A stretch of DNA of 64,000 nucleotides from Microglena sp. YARC (GCA_022414725.1 CM039462.1:117755966-117819965); one strand, 5' to 3'. Counted from the first letter of the stretch, positions 50,990 to 64,000 are shown. Notes: a model not told the origin generated them from the sequence alone. Translations and numbers: made by a program.

Positions 50990-51620
50990 CATGGGTGGCC
51001 AAAACCTTTTTCACGCACATGTGATCTATTGATCTATGTGTGAGTGATCTGAGCATGCTTGCAAGCATGTTCTATTGATATATGTGATCTATTATCTATG
51101 TGATATGAGGGTGCACGCAAGCATGTTCTATTTATCTATTTGATCTATTCCGATCCGGACTCGGAGTGGCTCAATGGTAGAGTATCCGACCTTGATCGAA
51201 GGAGACGCCGGGTACGAATCCCGTCGGGAGCGTTTCGGTTCTCACGGTGGCCGTCAACCGTATGAAACGTGAATGGTTCTAGCCTCGTTGCCAACCTCGA
51301 GCAAGGTGAGCTTACGAACCGGTGTCGATAAAACCACGTCCTTAGTAGGGTCAACTGTCCCCGGCAGTGTGACTTACTTGGATGTTCTAATTTTCATTTT
51401 TTTTGTGATCTTTTGATCTATGTGATCTGAGCATGCATGCAAGCATGTTATATTGATACATGTGATTTATTGATCCATGGGATCTGAGCGTTCATGCAAG
51501 CATGTTCTGTTGATACATATGATCTATTGATCTACGTGATTTGAACATGCATGTTCTACTTTATATAAGTGATCTGAGCATGCATGCAAGCATGTTTAAT
51601 TGATATTGTTAGCATGCATG
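50990..51620. repeat. GATCTATTGATCTATGTGAT-rich sequence flanking the divergent SINE
   Basis: Loose tandem units with TGATCTATTGATC and GCATGCAAGCATGTTCTAT surround the SINE at 51160-51372, so the SINE appears to have inserted into an older satellite. Confidence 0.6.
51160..51372 (+). mobile_element. tRNA-derived SINE, divergent subfamily
   Basis: A box GTGGCTCAATGGTAGAGT and B box GGGTACGAATCCCG at tRNA-like spacing, then a shared CTCACGGTGGCCGTCAACCG body and a different tail (GGTGTCGATAAAACCACGTC). The 5' ~75 nt resemble a tRNA but lack a full acceptor stem. Confidence 0.75.
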
Positions 51621-51999
51621 GATCATATAATGATCCAACAATCCATGTATGAAATGCGAATGGCATATTAATCCAAGCATGGGGGGTGTATTGATCCATG
51701 CTAGTGTGATGTATTGTGCCATACATAAAAATCGAAATATGAAAGAAAAAAAAATGAAAAAAGTGATTTGTTCGAGTTGGCTGGTGATAATGTTTTTACA
51801 GACGGCAAGCAGCCAAATCTCTGGCTGAAGCTGTGTAACCAAGTTCAAGTTCAAGTGCCATACATGCATGATGCACTGAGGCATGCGCTATTGATCTGGA
51901 TTTGTTAACATGCATAACTATTGATGGTTGCATGGGTAAAGAATCACACAATTAAATTATCCTCCCATATGGGATGATGATCTTATTATAATTTATAAT

Positions 52000-52158
52000 T
52001 CAATATTCACTCTAGCACGAGCTCAGGGCCCCCGTCGCCCCGTCGGTAAAACGATTGTTTGGGGGTTCAGTTCATCAATGCTTTTTATTTCTAGCCCTTC
52101 TTGTCACGGTTGGGCAAGTCCCTTTAGCTGTTTGGCCTACACCTGGACTGTTACATAC
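52000..52158 (+). repeat. Dispersed GGGCCCCCGTCGGT element
   Basis: Full-length copy with CAGGGCCCCCGTCGCCCCGT, CACGGTTGGGCAAGTCCCTT and GGCCTACACCTGGACTG. Confidence 0.7.
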
Positions 52159-52285
52159 ATACATGAGTGCTTCATACAGACATGCAAGCTAGCGTGCGAG
52201 ATCAATGGATTCATGTATGCATGACCCATTCGACCATACATGCGTGATCCATTGATTCATGCATGCCAATGATCCCGTTTCAATG

Positions 52286-52482
52286 AATGGTTGACTGGTT
52301 GACCATTCATTTCGACGATGCAGGTGTGGGATTTGAATCCCTTCCGGATGCGCCTGAGCGCTCACGGTCGCTGTTAACCGCCATGGTAGCTATGTCCAGG
52401 TCAGGTGGCCGCCCTTACTCTACCTCCGAATGACAGGCTCCCTTAATACCATGCCCCAACATGCGTTCTCATTATATGCATG
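52286..52482 (+). mobile_element. tRNA-derived SINE copy
   Basis: GTTTCAATGAATGGTTGACT start, B-box-like GGGATTTGAATCCC, body CGCTGTTAACCGCCATGGTA and tail CCCCAACATGCGTTCTCATT. Confidence 0.8.
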
Positions 52483-52599
52483 CAAATCAATTGAACCATG
52501 TCCATTGCCTTCCATGCATAGAGCCTATGCCTATGCTGTGTTGTGTTGTGACAACACAACTCAACAATGATTGGCAATAGATAATCAATTGAACCATGA

Positions 52600-55500
52600 T
52601 CCACAGACCCGTTTCCATGAAAGTGCCATCCATTGACCCATGTATACATGATACATCGTCACATGCATACTAGGCATGTGTGCTACATTGAACCATGCGT
52701 GTGTCACCCATTGATCCATGCAAACATTATCCATTGATCCGCTGACACATGCATGCATCATCCATCGAACCATGAATGTGGCAGCCTTTGATCCATATTT
52801 TCATGATCCATTGCTCCATTTACACATGCATGCATGATACATTATCCATTGATCCATTGACACATTCATGCATGATCCATAGACCCATGTATACATTATC
52901 CATTGATCCATTCATGCATCATCCATGAATCCATTGACACATGCATGCATGATAAAGGATCTATTGTCACATGCAGGCATGATCCATTGACACATCCATG
53001 GATGATACATGCATGCATGATACACTGACACATGCATGCATGATACATGATACATGCATGCATGATACACTCACATGCATGCATCATACATGATCCATTG
53101 ACACATGCATTCATGATACATTGACACATTAACACATGCAAGCATGATACCGTATATTGACACATGCTGGCAACAGACATTGATACATGCCTTCATGATA
53201 TATGATCCATTAACACATGCATGCATGATACATGATATATTGTCACATGCAGGCATGATCCATTGACACATCCATGGATGATACATGCATACATGATCCA
53301 TTGACACATGCATGCAAGATACATTGACACATGCATGCATGATACATGATCCATTGACACATGCATGCATGATATATTGACACATTAACACATGCATGCA
53401 TGATACATTGACACATCCATGGATGATACATGCATGCATGATACACTGACACATGCATGCATGATACATGGTCCATTGACACATGCATGCATGATACATG
53501 ATACATTGACACATGCATGCATGACACATGATCCATTGAGACATGCATGCATGATACATTGACACATGCATGTATGACACATGATCCATTGACACATGCA
53601 TGCATGATACATTGACACATTAACACATGCATGCATGATACATGATCCATTGACACATGCATGCATGATCCATTGACACATGCACGCATAATATATTGAC
53701 ACATTAACACATGCATGCATGATACATTGACACATCCATGGATGATACATGCATGCATGATACACTGACACATGCATGCATGATACATGGTCCATTGACA
53801 CATGCATGCATGATACATGATACATTGACACATGCATGCAAGATTCATTGACACATGCATGCATGATACATGATACATTGACACATGCATGCATGATACA
53901 TGATACATTGACACATGCATGCATGATTCATTGATACATGCATGCATGATACATGATACATTGACACATGCATGCATGATACATGATACATTGACACATG
54001 CATGCATGATTCATTGACACATTAACACATGCATGCATGGTACATTGACACATGCATGCATCAAACATGATACATTGTCACATGCATGCATAATACATTA
54101 TCCATTGACACATGCATGATACATTATCCATTGACTTAGGCATGCATGATACATGGTACATTGAAAAATGCATGCATGATACATGATACATGATACATTG
54201 ACATAGCATGAATGATAAATGATACATTGACAATGCATGCATGATACATTGTCACATGCGTCATACATGATACACTGTCACATGCATGCATGATACATGA
54301 TACATTGACACATGCATGCATGATACATGATACATTGTCTCATGCATGCATAATACATGATACATTGTCACATGCATGCATCATACATGATCCATTGACA
54401 CATGCATGCATGATACATGATCCATTGACACATGCATGCATGATACATGATCCATTGACACATGCATGCATGATACATGATCCATTGACACATGCATGCA
54501 TGATACATGATACATAGTCACATGCATGCATGAAGCTTGATTCATTGACACATGCATGCATCACACGTGATCCATTGACACATGCATGCATGATACATTG
54601 ACACATGCATGCATCATACATGATCCATTGACACATGCATGCATCATACACTGACACATGCATGCATCATACATGATACATTGTCACATGCATGCATGAT
54701 ACACCGACACATGCATGCATGATACATTGACACATGCATGATACATGATCCATTGACACATGCATGCATGATATATGGTCCACTGACACATGCATGCATG
54801 ATACATGATCTATTGTCACATGCCGGCATGATCCATTGACACATCCATGGATGATACATGCATGCAAGATACACTGACACATGCATGCATGATACATGAT
54901 CCATTGACACATGCATACATGATACACTGACACATGCATGCATCATACATGACCCACTGACACATGCATGCATGATACATGATCCATTGACACATGCATG
55001 CATGATATATTGACACATGCATGCATGATACATTGATACATGCATGCATGATTCATGACCCATTGACACATGCATGCATGAAACATGATACATTGTCACA
55101 TGCATGCATAATACATGATCCATTGGCACATGCATGCATGATACATGATACATTGACACAGGCATGCATGATACATTGACACATGCATGCATGATACATG
55201 ATACATTGACACATGCCTGCATGATACATGATACATTGGCACATGCATGCATGATACATGATACATAGTCACATGCATGCATGATACATGATACACAGTC
55301 ACATGCATGCATGATACATGATCCATTGACACATGCATGCATGATATATGATACATAGTCACATGCATGCATGATGCTTGATTCATTGACACATGCAAGC
55401 ATGATCCATTGACACATGCATGCATGATACATTGACACATGCATGCATCATACATGATCCATGGACACATGCATGCATCATACATGATACATAGTCACAT

Positions 55501-55960
55501 GCATGCATGATGCTTGATTCATTGACACATGCATGCATGATACATTGACACATGCATGCATCATACATGATCCATGGACACATGCATGCATGATACATGA
55601 TCCATGAACACATGCATGCATCATACATTGACACATGCTTGCAAGTGACATTGATACATGCATGCATGATACATGGTCCATTGACACAAGCATGCATGAT
55701 ACATGATCCAATGACACATGCATGATACATGATACATTGACACATGCATACATCATACATGATCCATGGACACATGCATGCTTGATATATTGACACATGC
55801 ATGCATAATGCATGATACATTGACACATGCATGCAAGATGCATGATCCATGGACACATGCATGCTTGATACATTGACACATGCATGCATAATGCATGTTA
55901 CATTGACTCATGCATGCATGATCCATTGACATATACAGGGATCATCCATTGATCCATTGG
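52600..55960. repeat. ATGCATGC-rich satellite, ~3.4 kb
   Basis: About 130 short units (roughly 20 or 30 bp) built from CACATGCATGCATGATACAT and GATCCATTGA. It is almost self-complementary at each ATGCATGCAT core and opens Met/His/Cys-rich frames on the minus strand that are not genes. Confidence 0.95.
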
Positions 55961-56224
55961 TATATGCACGCATCATGCATTGATTCATAGAAATATTGAT
56001 TGATTTTTTGATGCATGTGCGATCTACTTAGCTGAGCATGTGTGTACATTGTTCACCGCATGTGTGCTCCACTCAGCTGTGCATGTGTATAACATTATTC
56101 AATGCATGTGTGCTTCATTGATATGAATGTGTGTTACACTGTTCAATGCATGTATATTACATTGTTCAATGCATGTGAGCTTCATTGATATATTAATTAG
56201 TGTTACATTGTCCAATGCATCTGT

Positions 56225-56995
56225 GATACATTGATATATGCATGTTTGATTTATCAATCCATGCATGTGTGCTACATTGAATCATTGATACATGCATAAA
56301 TCCTGGCATGAATGGTATATCAATCCATGCATGTGTGGAACATTGATATATGCATAAATCCTGGCATGAATGGTTTATCAATCCATGCATGTGTGGAACA
56401 TTGATATGTGCATAAATCCTGGCATGAATGGTTTATCAATCCATGCATGTGTGGTACATTGATATATGCATAAATCCTGGCATGAATGGTTAATCAACCC
56501 ATGCATGTGTGGTACATTGATATATGCATAAATCCTGGCATGAATGGTTTATCAATCCATGCATGTGTGGAACATTGATATATGCATAAATCCTGGCATG
56601 AATGGTTAATCAATCCATGCATGTGTGGAACATTGATATGTGCATAAATCCTGGCATGAATGGTTTATCAATCCATGCATGTAGGGAACATTGATATATG
56701 CATAAATCCTGGCATGAATGGTTTATCAATCCATGCATGTGTGGTACATTGATATATGCATAAATCCTGGCATGAATGGTTAATCAATCCATGCATGTGT
56801 GGAACATTGATATATGCGTAAATCCTGGCATGAATGGTTAATCAATCCATGCATGTGTGGTACATTGATATATGCATAAATCCTGGCATGAATGGTTTAT
56901 CAATCCATGCATGTGTGGTACATTGATATATGCATAAATCCTGGCATGAATGGTTAATCAATCCATGCATGTGTGCTACATTGATATATGCATAC
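56225..56995. repeat. 58-bp satellite, ~12 units
   Basis: Very regular units containing GATATATGCATAAATCCTGG, CATGAATGGTT.ATCAATCC and ATGCATGTGTGG. The main variation alternates GGTTTATC with GGTTAATC. Confidence 0.95.
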
Positions 56996-57029
56996 TTGAT
57001 TTATCGATCCAATTATCCATGAATGCATG

Positions 57030-57530
57030 TTTATCTTTTCAGCTGCGAGCGGCAGCTTCTAGGCAGCTCCCTGAGCCAGCCACTGGACTAAGCCCCAAGA
57101 GTTCGACAGTTTTGGACAGCGGATTATGTCAGCTTTCAGACACACTAGGTTGCATTTCGTACACTGGTTGCCTTCTACCAGTTCAGAGATTTTCTACCAG
57201 GCTTACCAGGCGTAACAACACGGTAGGAAGAGTTGGACATGTGAGCGTTGACCCATGAGAAACGGGTGTTAAAAGCAATAAAAGCACCAATCCATGCATG
57301 ATTTGTGGACACGTGTATGGTGGAAACCTCTGTTTCATTTTTGGGCAACACATGGTAGCCTCTAGGTAGATCCAACAGCCAGCCACTGGGTCTAGACCAA
57401 AGCTTCCAGCTGCATTGAAATGCCTGTAATGTCAACTTACAGACACACTAGCTAGCTTCAGGTTTGGCCCCAAGACGTGGGAAAGCAGCTGCCTAGAAGC
57501 TGCTACGCATAGCCAAAAACAGTGGTAGGA
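57030..57530. mobile_element. Two adjacent hAT-like MITE pieces
   Basis: A left end at 57030 (TTTATCTTTTCAGCTGCGAG, CAGCTTCTAGGCAGCTCC) and a second element from ~57330 (CTGTTTCATTTTTGGGCAAC) to ~57525 (TACGCATAGCCAAAAACAGT), separated by unrelated sequence. Confidence 0.6.
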
Positions 57531-57727
57531 GGAGTTGGACATGTAGACCCATCAGAAAAGGATGCACGGGGATTTTGGTCCGGGTCTGGGTGCGGGATTA
57601 AAGATGGCCCCGAAACCAAAGGCAGGCCCATATCAGATACGCTAGCATGGATGCATGTCGGAGGGTTTTGGCGAGCCCCCTCTTCAACCCGTGTTTGGGC
57701 AGTCAAGTGATACATACAATCCTGCAA

Positions 57728-57910
57728 CTGTTTTTTTGTGCGACACGTCGCCGTTGTGTCGCCGCATGGCACCGCATGCGTCCGGCTAAACTAATCATAA
57801 ATGCCTCCCCTAACCCCCCAGGCTTCGCGCTGTATTCTCCACGGGGTATGGGGGGCAGCGCGTCGCACTGCGATCGCACCGAGTCGCTCAATTTGCAACA
57901 CGTCACACCG
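57728..57910. mobile_element. CCTGATTTCAGG/GACGCG family copy with inverted ends
   Basis: TTTTTTTGTGCGACACGTCG at the left and CAACACGTCACACCGAAAAA at the right form an imperfect terminal inverted repeat around a GC-rich middle. Confidence 0.65.
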
Positions 57911-58315
57911 AAAAAAAATAGTGATCCAGTGATCCAGCATTGCTCATCTGGGTGCTGTGTGGATCCATACATGAACATTTTCCTGGTTAATTATTTTACT
58001 GCCGAAGATGGCGAGCAACCAAGTTACTGGCTGAAACTGTGTTACCAAATTCAAGTTCAAGTGCATGCAAGGTTCATGTACATATGATCAGGGCATTTTT
58101 TTAGTACAGAAGGATTGCCCCCCAAAGGGTGGCTCTCCCTGTGCTAGCCCTAGACTTTAAGGTTTAGATGGCTTATGATATTGCGCTGGCATAACCTATT
58201 ACACTGAGGATGATCGGCTGTTCCGGTGTCGATGGTTTGTGTCAGGAGACCCACCTCATGTGGTGAAATTCCTTTCTCAAGTTAAAAAAAAAAGTTCCAG
58301 GCATATGTGCGTGAC

Positions 58316-58520
58316 CACTGTTTCCTTTTTGGGCTACGCACAGCAGCTTCGAGCCAGCTCTAACAGCCCTGGGTCACTGGGTCTAGCCTAAAGCTTTCAG
58401 CTGCATTGAAATGCCCGTAATGTCAACTTACAGACTCACTAGCTAGCTTCAGGTTTGGCCCGAAGAGGGGGGAAAGCAGCTGCCAAGAAGCTGCTACGCA
58501 TAGCCCAAAAATGAAACAGT
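58316..58520. mobile_element. hAT-like MITE copy, CACTGTTTC subfamily
   Basis: Left end CACTGTTTCCTTTTTGGGCT, right end AGCCCAAAAATGAAACAGTG, an almost perfect inverted repeat. No clear target duplication. Confidence 0.8.
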
Positions 58521-60130
58521 GGTGTTACTCATAAGCTCACAAAGGCTGGTTTACTCAGTGCTTGCAGACAGAATCATGGGGCAGGGGCTATGTTGGCAAA
58601 CTAGCTTGTCCCGCTGCGCAGGCAGGAACTGCTTGCAAACGTGGTCTTACCAACCGAGCGGAGGATGGCCGCTTCAAGTAACCCTCGCGGGTAGAGAAGG
58701 CTGCTACGGACAGGGCTTCGGGGTATCGGCGGTCCAAGGGGGAAAAGCTGGGGGCGGGCAGGGTGCCGGGGTTAAGAGGGGCATCCTGTCATGTCGCTGC
58801 ATGTGCACTGCGCCTAACGTGCGGTTGCTGATGAAAAAGTCTTCGGGAAAACGCATGGAATAGGTGGCAGCCGTAAACAATGAGATAGCAGGAGGGGTGG
58901 GACTACTAGAACCGTACAAGGTGCGTGCCAGGGGGAATCACGTGTGATCAGGGGCGCCGGCTTGCACAAGGATGATATAAATTCACGCTCTTTTGGGCGG
59001 AGGCGGATGCATGTGCTTTAGTGAACGGTGGAGACGGGTGATCGGATCAGACACCTGGAATGTTCCAAGACGCTTTCACGTGATAGTCCGCTGATCCCGA
59101 AAATCACCCCCAACTGCGTGTTGCTGGACTGATGCAGCTTCCTTGAGACGATCGAACGCGCATGGATCGGGGGAGACAGAATCACGCCCGACAGGGCGCG
59201 AAGCTGAGCGAAGTTGCATGGTGGCTCGTGCTGACTAGGGTTTCGTCCCTTCTATCCCGTTGCCTTCATATGGGAGTACTCGGGGGAGGCAGAGGGAGAG
59301 CATCGCCCACTGATGAGCTTGTTCGTGGGCATGCATCCGATTGAAGTTATGTAATGCACTGTGTGGAGTGCACGAAGTGTGTGCACATTTAGGAGAGCTT
59401 TCACTCGGTAGACCGCCGCAAATCGCTAAGGGGTTTACACGAGATCTGATTGGGCCTTATCCCACGCCGTCACATGTGACAACAAGCTTCGGTACTCGAC
59501 AAGTTGCCATGACAACCTGGTGACAACCAGCCCCTGGGTGACAACTCATCACTCATGCCGGTCCTGCGACCCAACGGCCGCCAACGGCTATTTGTGTCAT
59601 CAGACGCAGACGCAGACGCCGCGGGGATGAGGGCAGGTACACAAAACGCATGAATCTCCCACGTGACAACGAAGGGCTTGGTGCCATCTCCCCGATCGTC
59701 CCCCGCATGCGCATGCTGATCGCGTTACCACCGCCAGAACGGCGGGATAGGACGGTCACAGGTGCCATTTTCATGTCTGCTGCTCCATGGAGCTATGCCA
59801 ATGGCAGTTTTTTGAGGATTAGGAGGAGGGGTGGGTTAGGAGGAGGGGTGGGAGGAGGGGTGGGACAAAAAAAGGGGGAAAAAGGAAGCTGTCGCCTGCC
59901 GGTTGGGTAAAAGAGAGGCAAGTGCGATATCACACCTTGTCATCGGGGTATCGCCCGGTCTCCACACCCCTGTCCGGGATCATCGAAGACACCATTTGCT
60001 GTTAGGTTCCATGGCAGCTTTCATGGCTGCATGGATCATGTCCTGCTTCCTTCCCTCCTTCCAAGCAACTTGAAGATGGGTCAGTTCAAGTCCAGCAACA
60101 AGATATGCTAATAAACTAAGCGTCGGCCAA
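58521..60130. other. GC-richer intergenic stretch, no gene called
   Basis: No splice-compatible frame with recognisable protein sequence was found. Small frames occur on both strands (e.g. 58519-58863 plus, 59553-59774 minus) without family features. GGAGGAGGGGTGGG repeats lie at 59818-59865. Confidence 0.5.
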
Positions 60131-60136
60131 ACAAAA

Positions 60137-60138
60137 AC

Positions 60139-60221
<83 letters not shown>

Positions 60222-60222
60222 T
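60137..60222. repeat. (CT)n(CA)n microsatellite
   Basis: About 30 CT units followed by about 10 CA units. Confidence 0.95.
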
Positions 60223-62830
60223 AACATTCTGACTTTCAAAGAAGGAGAAAGGGGAGGCAAGCCAAGGATATCGTAGAAGGGCAATTATAGGACAGGTGAG
60301 GTTACATAATTTTCTTGCAAGAAAAGTTACATGCTGTACTACCGTATAAGTGATTGTCCTTTAATATTTTTTTACAATGAAATAAACCGGTGGTTATTTG
60401 ACCAAGAAGTCATCCAGGGTTGCTCAAAACATTAATTTCGCATATCAAACCCAGGTTTGTGAGGGGGCATGTTTTTGCGAGAGACATTGATTTTGGCTCA
60501 TGAAGAGTATATTCTGACTTGTCCTTGAACACTCATAGTGTAACCTAGAGTGGTTAATATATAGTTAAATTACAGCCTCGTCTCATTGTCTGAAAGAGGT
60601 ACCATAACTTCTTACGGAAATGCTTATCTCGAAGTGCATGTAGGTTGCAGAATCCAACATGTGTATTATCCCTTTGGGACGTATTTTAGGACGTACTTAT
60701 CCAGTACTCATTTATGTTCGTTGTCGCTAAGACCATTCGTCGGGTAAGAAACAAGGGCTAATCGCTGCAAACAGGAAAAACAACTGCCAAAAGCTACCTC
60801 GGAAAGGCGTGAAGAAGGTACCCGATCGCCCCTCTAGTCTGACCCGCTCTTACCTCTCATACCAGTACCAGGCAGGCGGTCTGATAGGTCTCATCTAGGC
60901 GGGTCTGGCTCGGGAGATGGAGACTGGCAGGCGGAGGGGGATTTGAACCTCTAGTTGTATTTGAGGGTTTACGGGGTTCGTGTACTGTCTGGGTTGTCGA
61001 GGGTACAAAGTAGCAGCCATTTCATGAGCATGTCATTGTGTTCTTGGAGTTCCGTCGTAGTCCGAATTTAGCTTTGCCTTTGCTGATTTATCAGCTAAAG
61101 GTGGTGCCTGCATCCCTACTTCATCTTCCCAAGGTCGCAGCTTCGAGCCAATCAGGTCTCGGCAGCGACAACACGTGCTGCTAGTTGAGGCTTTCCGTTG
61201 CTGGAGGTTCGCGGTGAGAGTCGATTTGAGCGCCCAGGCTTGCTTTCTCCTGTCCTCGTGGTTCCTTGCAACTGCGCCATCACATGACTCCACCAAATCA
61301 GTCTAGCTCCCACGATTCAGTCGTGGTGGTAGTAATGTCGTGATGGGGGGAAATGCATCATATCGGTGATGACCATTAGCTTCACGAATTTCTCTGCATA
61401 CGTTGTTGTCACGTTGTAACTCAGCTTTCCTATGCCGTTGCGAGCAGGTTTGGCATTTAGGTCTCCTTAAGTCGAAGACAGGAGCTGCAAGATGGCAGGT
61501 AGAGTAATGGCGGGGGGGATGTCCAGAGGATGTAGGGTTAATTTTCACGATGTTGATTTCCCAATTACGATTGCTATTCCTCGTTATCTGTAATGGCATG
61601 CTCGCCTATCGTCTATCGCCTATCCTTTAGTTCGAGGGATTTGTTGCCGCGATTGCCAGCACTGGTGACAGCATTTGCCCTCCCGTTCTTTCTCTTCACT
61701 CGGAGACCCTATGATACGGCTTTCTTAATCGCGCGATCGAGTGTGTTAGGAGATTGTGCCAGTTTATGCGGAAAGCCTTCTTTTCAACGTCGATTTGCAA
61801 GCTCCCATATTTGGTTGGCGGAGGGAACAGGAGTTGGGTTGATGGTTTGCGTGCCCCAGCAGTTTGCGCTACTAGATTTGGAATGCGTGGGTAACAATTT
61901 GATGTTGCAAATTTCCAGAATGCTGATTAGCGAGTGATGAAGTATGCGGTGTTTTCGGTTCGCGGTCGCCATGATGTTGATAGTAATTTGGCCTTTAGAG
62001 TTCCCGCTAGGACGTCCAAGCCACTTTTGCGCGCGATTGATTAGTATGTTGGTGCCCACCGTCCTTCCCTTATACCATTACGATCTCATAGGCTTCACAT
62101 TGGGTTGTCACTGATCGCGATGCTTCCTTCTCTATCACCCTCGATGTTTAACCTTTGATGCCGCCTCGATGCCTCGGGCTCATGCCTCCACTGAATCCCC
62201 GAAATTAGGCCCCACTATTCTTCAGGACGACTTGGTGGTTGATAATTGCATGCTGTTGGTATTCCAACCATTCCCTATGCCTCTACCTGTGCTGCATGGT
62301 GATCGCGCTGCCCATGTGACACGTGATTGCCTCTCTTCGTCCCTATGCGTTGTATCCGGTGACTTCTGATACCGAGATTCGTATTGTGCTGATATAGTGT
62401 TCAGGAAGTCTTAAGTTTGCTGTCAGTCGCTATTCCGACTTCCCATGCTTTCCCCTTCCCCTTCTCCTAGTGCTATGCTCTCTGATATCTCGCTCCATCT
62501 CCCACCCACCCCTCCGACGCGCCCGCGGTCCTTACACATGATAAACATGACCCAATTAACCGTCGAAACATACCCTACTGCTTCTTCATCACCTCAGCTC
62601 GTAATCATCATCATGACAAATATCTGCTCTGCGATGCTACACCTGTTGATGCGGCACGCGCGCCTTTGCCGCTATTGGACGTGCCTTTTAGTCGCAGCAT
62701 GCACCAGGACCTGTCGATCAAAACCCGCTCTCCTTCCGTCTCCATCTGCAGCATGCCGCCACCTCTGTTGCTGCATAGACAATTTTACTAGCTCGCCTCA
62801 TCTAACGCCATCTGATTCTTGCTGTCGTAG
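60223..62830. other. Upstream region of the H+-ATPase, few repeats
   Basis: Unlike the rest of the window it holds almost no dispersed repeats. Three minus-strand frames of about 90-100 codons (61033-61296, 61303-61599, 61784-62059) lie close together but show no motif I can name. The first coding exon(s), promoter and 5' UTR of the H+-ATPase should lie here or before, but I could not place them. Confidence 0.4.
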
Positions 62831-63723
62831 AATCAGGCAAGGAGGAGGTGAAGGTTGACGTCCAGGACGCGACCACTGATGAGGTCGATTTCGCCAAGCT
62901 GCCTATCAATGAGGCTCTGCAGATTCTTCAGGTAATTGTAGATGGGCAGGGCCAGGTTACATGCCACGGGTTCATGCAGGTGCATGCAGGTTTTCAGACA
63001 CAGTCCAATATGCCTACCTTATCTCCTTCCTGCCAATGCATTGCTGCGCACGTAGATACATGCTTTGCTGTATCGATTCTGTCATTTTACTTTCTTCTGC
63101 TAGGTTACCTCGATTGTTAGCTGAGAAGTGGAGGCGTGTTTGGCTGTTGAACCACGATGAGCTTGATAGTTGTTTTCCTCTTCACAGACTGACAGTGTGC
63201 CTGTCTGTCTCGCCCCCCCCCCCCCCCCCCCCCCCTTTCTTCAGACCACCCCTGCTGGTCTGACCTCAGCAGAGCATGCACTGCGATTGGCGGAGTATGG
63301 TCCTAACAAGCTCCCCGAGAGCTCACGGAACGCCGTCTTTGTCTTCCTCGGATACATGTGGAACCCCCTAGCTTGGGCTATGGAAGTTGCTGTAAGTAAT
63401 GCAAATTTGTCTGCAAGTTGTTTTTTCTCAAGTGGCAGTGATTCCACCTCAATTGAGTGTATTACTCGTGATGTTTCCTGGCATCAGCTAAGCATGATGT
63501 CAACATACTGTGTCTAACTCCGCCTCCTTGCTTTCTGATACCCTCCCCTTGCCTTTTGATGTCTTTTTCACACCTGACTTGCAACCACACACTCGACCCT
63601 CCACAGGCTATCATTTCCATCTGCTTGCTGGATTATGCTGATTTCGCTCTTATTGTGGCCTTGTTGATTGCCAACTCCGTCATTTCTTACCACGAGGAGG
63701 CCAACGCTGACAATGCTATCAAG
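62831..63723 (+). CDS. PMA: Plasma-membrane H+-ATPase (P3A-type), N-terminal exons, partial
   Basis: Three exons, 62831-62931, 63245-63391 and 63607-63723, join in frame; each has AG/GT borders. They read [40 protein letters not shown], then [16 protein letters not shown] (membrane helix 1), [20 protein letters not shown] (helix 2) and [16 protein letters not shown](T)S.E.A..R...[19 protein letters not shown] and the SxIS..EE..A.NA motif after helix 2 are diagnostic of fungal, plant and algal proton pumps, which export H+ using ATP. The actuator, phosphorylation (DKTGT) and nucleotide-binding domains lie beyond the right edge. The upstream start exon was not found; the first codon shown needs one base from it. 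Confidence 0.88.
63211..63236. repeat. Poly-C tract at an H+-ATPase acceptor
   Basis: A run of ~25 C followed by TTTCTTCAG forms the polypyrimidine tract of the second exon shown. The length is likely variable. Confidence 0.85.
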
Positions 63724-64000
63724 GTAAGAGGAAGATGATAAATAGATAATCGGCAACTTCCAATGGGGCTTGGGGTTGACCCGCTCAGTCTGCTTCTTTG
63801 GGTGGAGCTGATGACCATGAGCGTCTGAGACCTGAGTCCTCTTAGGCCTTGTCAATTGTAGCGCATGCGCATGCAGTGCCCAGGTGGGCACCAGGATAAT
63901 TGAACCATCAATCAATCAGTCAAAGAGTGGATCAGTCTGTCAGTCAATCTGAAACTATTCCAACTGTGAACACAAAGTGAGAGGGCACATCATTGTTAGT

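Noticed and set aside
51160..51235. Functional tRNA gene
   Set aside because: A and B boxes are good but the acceptor stem does not close, and the sequence continues into a SINE body shared with other copies.
52896..55889. Met/His/Cys-rich frames of up to 266 codons, reminiscent of metal-binding proteins
   Set aside because: Every codon comes from the ATGCATGC satellite, and many overlapping frames are equally open.
60900..60965. tRNA-like 3' half (GGGGGATTTGAACCTCTAG)
   Set aside because: Resembles a reversed T-arm, but no matching 5' acceptor stem, D-arm or anticodon arm could be found on either strand.

Overview
The window is nuclear DNA of a eukaryote of the green lineage, most likely a green alga. 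The evidence is spliced genes with GT-AG introns, an AKR2-type ankyrin chaperone (a plant and green-algal family), an MRS2/CorA magnesium transporter, a plant-type plasma-membrane H+-ATPase, and interstitial blocks of the plant-type telomere heptamer TTTAGGG. The repeat load fits a large repeat-rich algal genome such as a pyramimonadalean prasinophyte, but I cannot fix the species from sequence alone. No bacterial operon, CRISPR array, rRNA or intact tRNA gene was seen.

Layout. (1) 410-14898, minus: a nine-exon gene for a ~2,096-residue FG-repeat, nucleoporin-like protein. (2) 15095-23071, plus: a four-exon gene for a 270-residue protein I do not recognise; its start codon lies only 196 bp from that of gene 1, so the two probably share a promoter. 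(3) 23072-25967: repeat-rich gap between convergent gene ends. (4) 25968-31426, minus: AKR2, six exons, 350 residues. (5) 31924-44672, plus: MRS2-like Mg2+ transporter, seven exons, 758 residues, divergent from AKR2. (6) 44673-62830: a long stretch of transposon pieces (LINE 3' ends, tRNA-derived SINEs, hAT-like MITEs), a 3.4-kb ATGCATGC-rich satellite and a 58-bp satellite. (7) 62831-63723, plus: the N-terminal exons of a P-type H+-ATPase that runs off the right edge. I placed exons by hand from splice consensus. For genes 1, 2, 4 and 5 the summed exon lengths are exact multiples of three and every junction keeps frame.

The genes do not form a pathway: a putative nuclear-pore protein, a chloroplast outer-envelope targeting factor, a Mg2+ channel and a proton pump. 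What links them is a structural pattern. In the four completely modelled genes, introns carry tandem or single copies of the edges of neighbouring exons: exon 3' end plus donor repeated downstream, or acceptor plus exon 5' end repeated upstream, in up to nine copies. This systematic exon-edge duplication is the most unusual thing in the window. A second theme is very dense short nonautonomous transposons: at least eight families, one (hAT-like) with about 14 copies in 64 kb.
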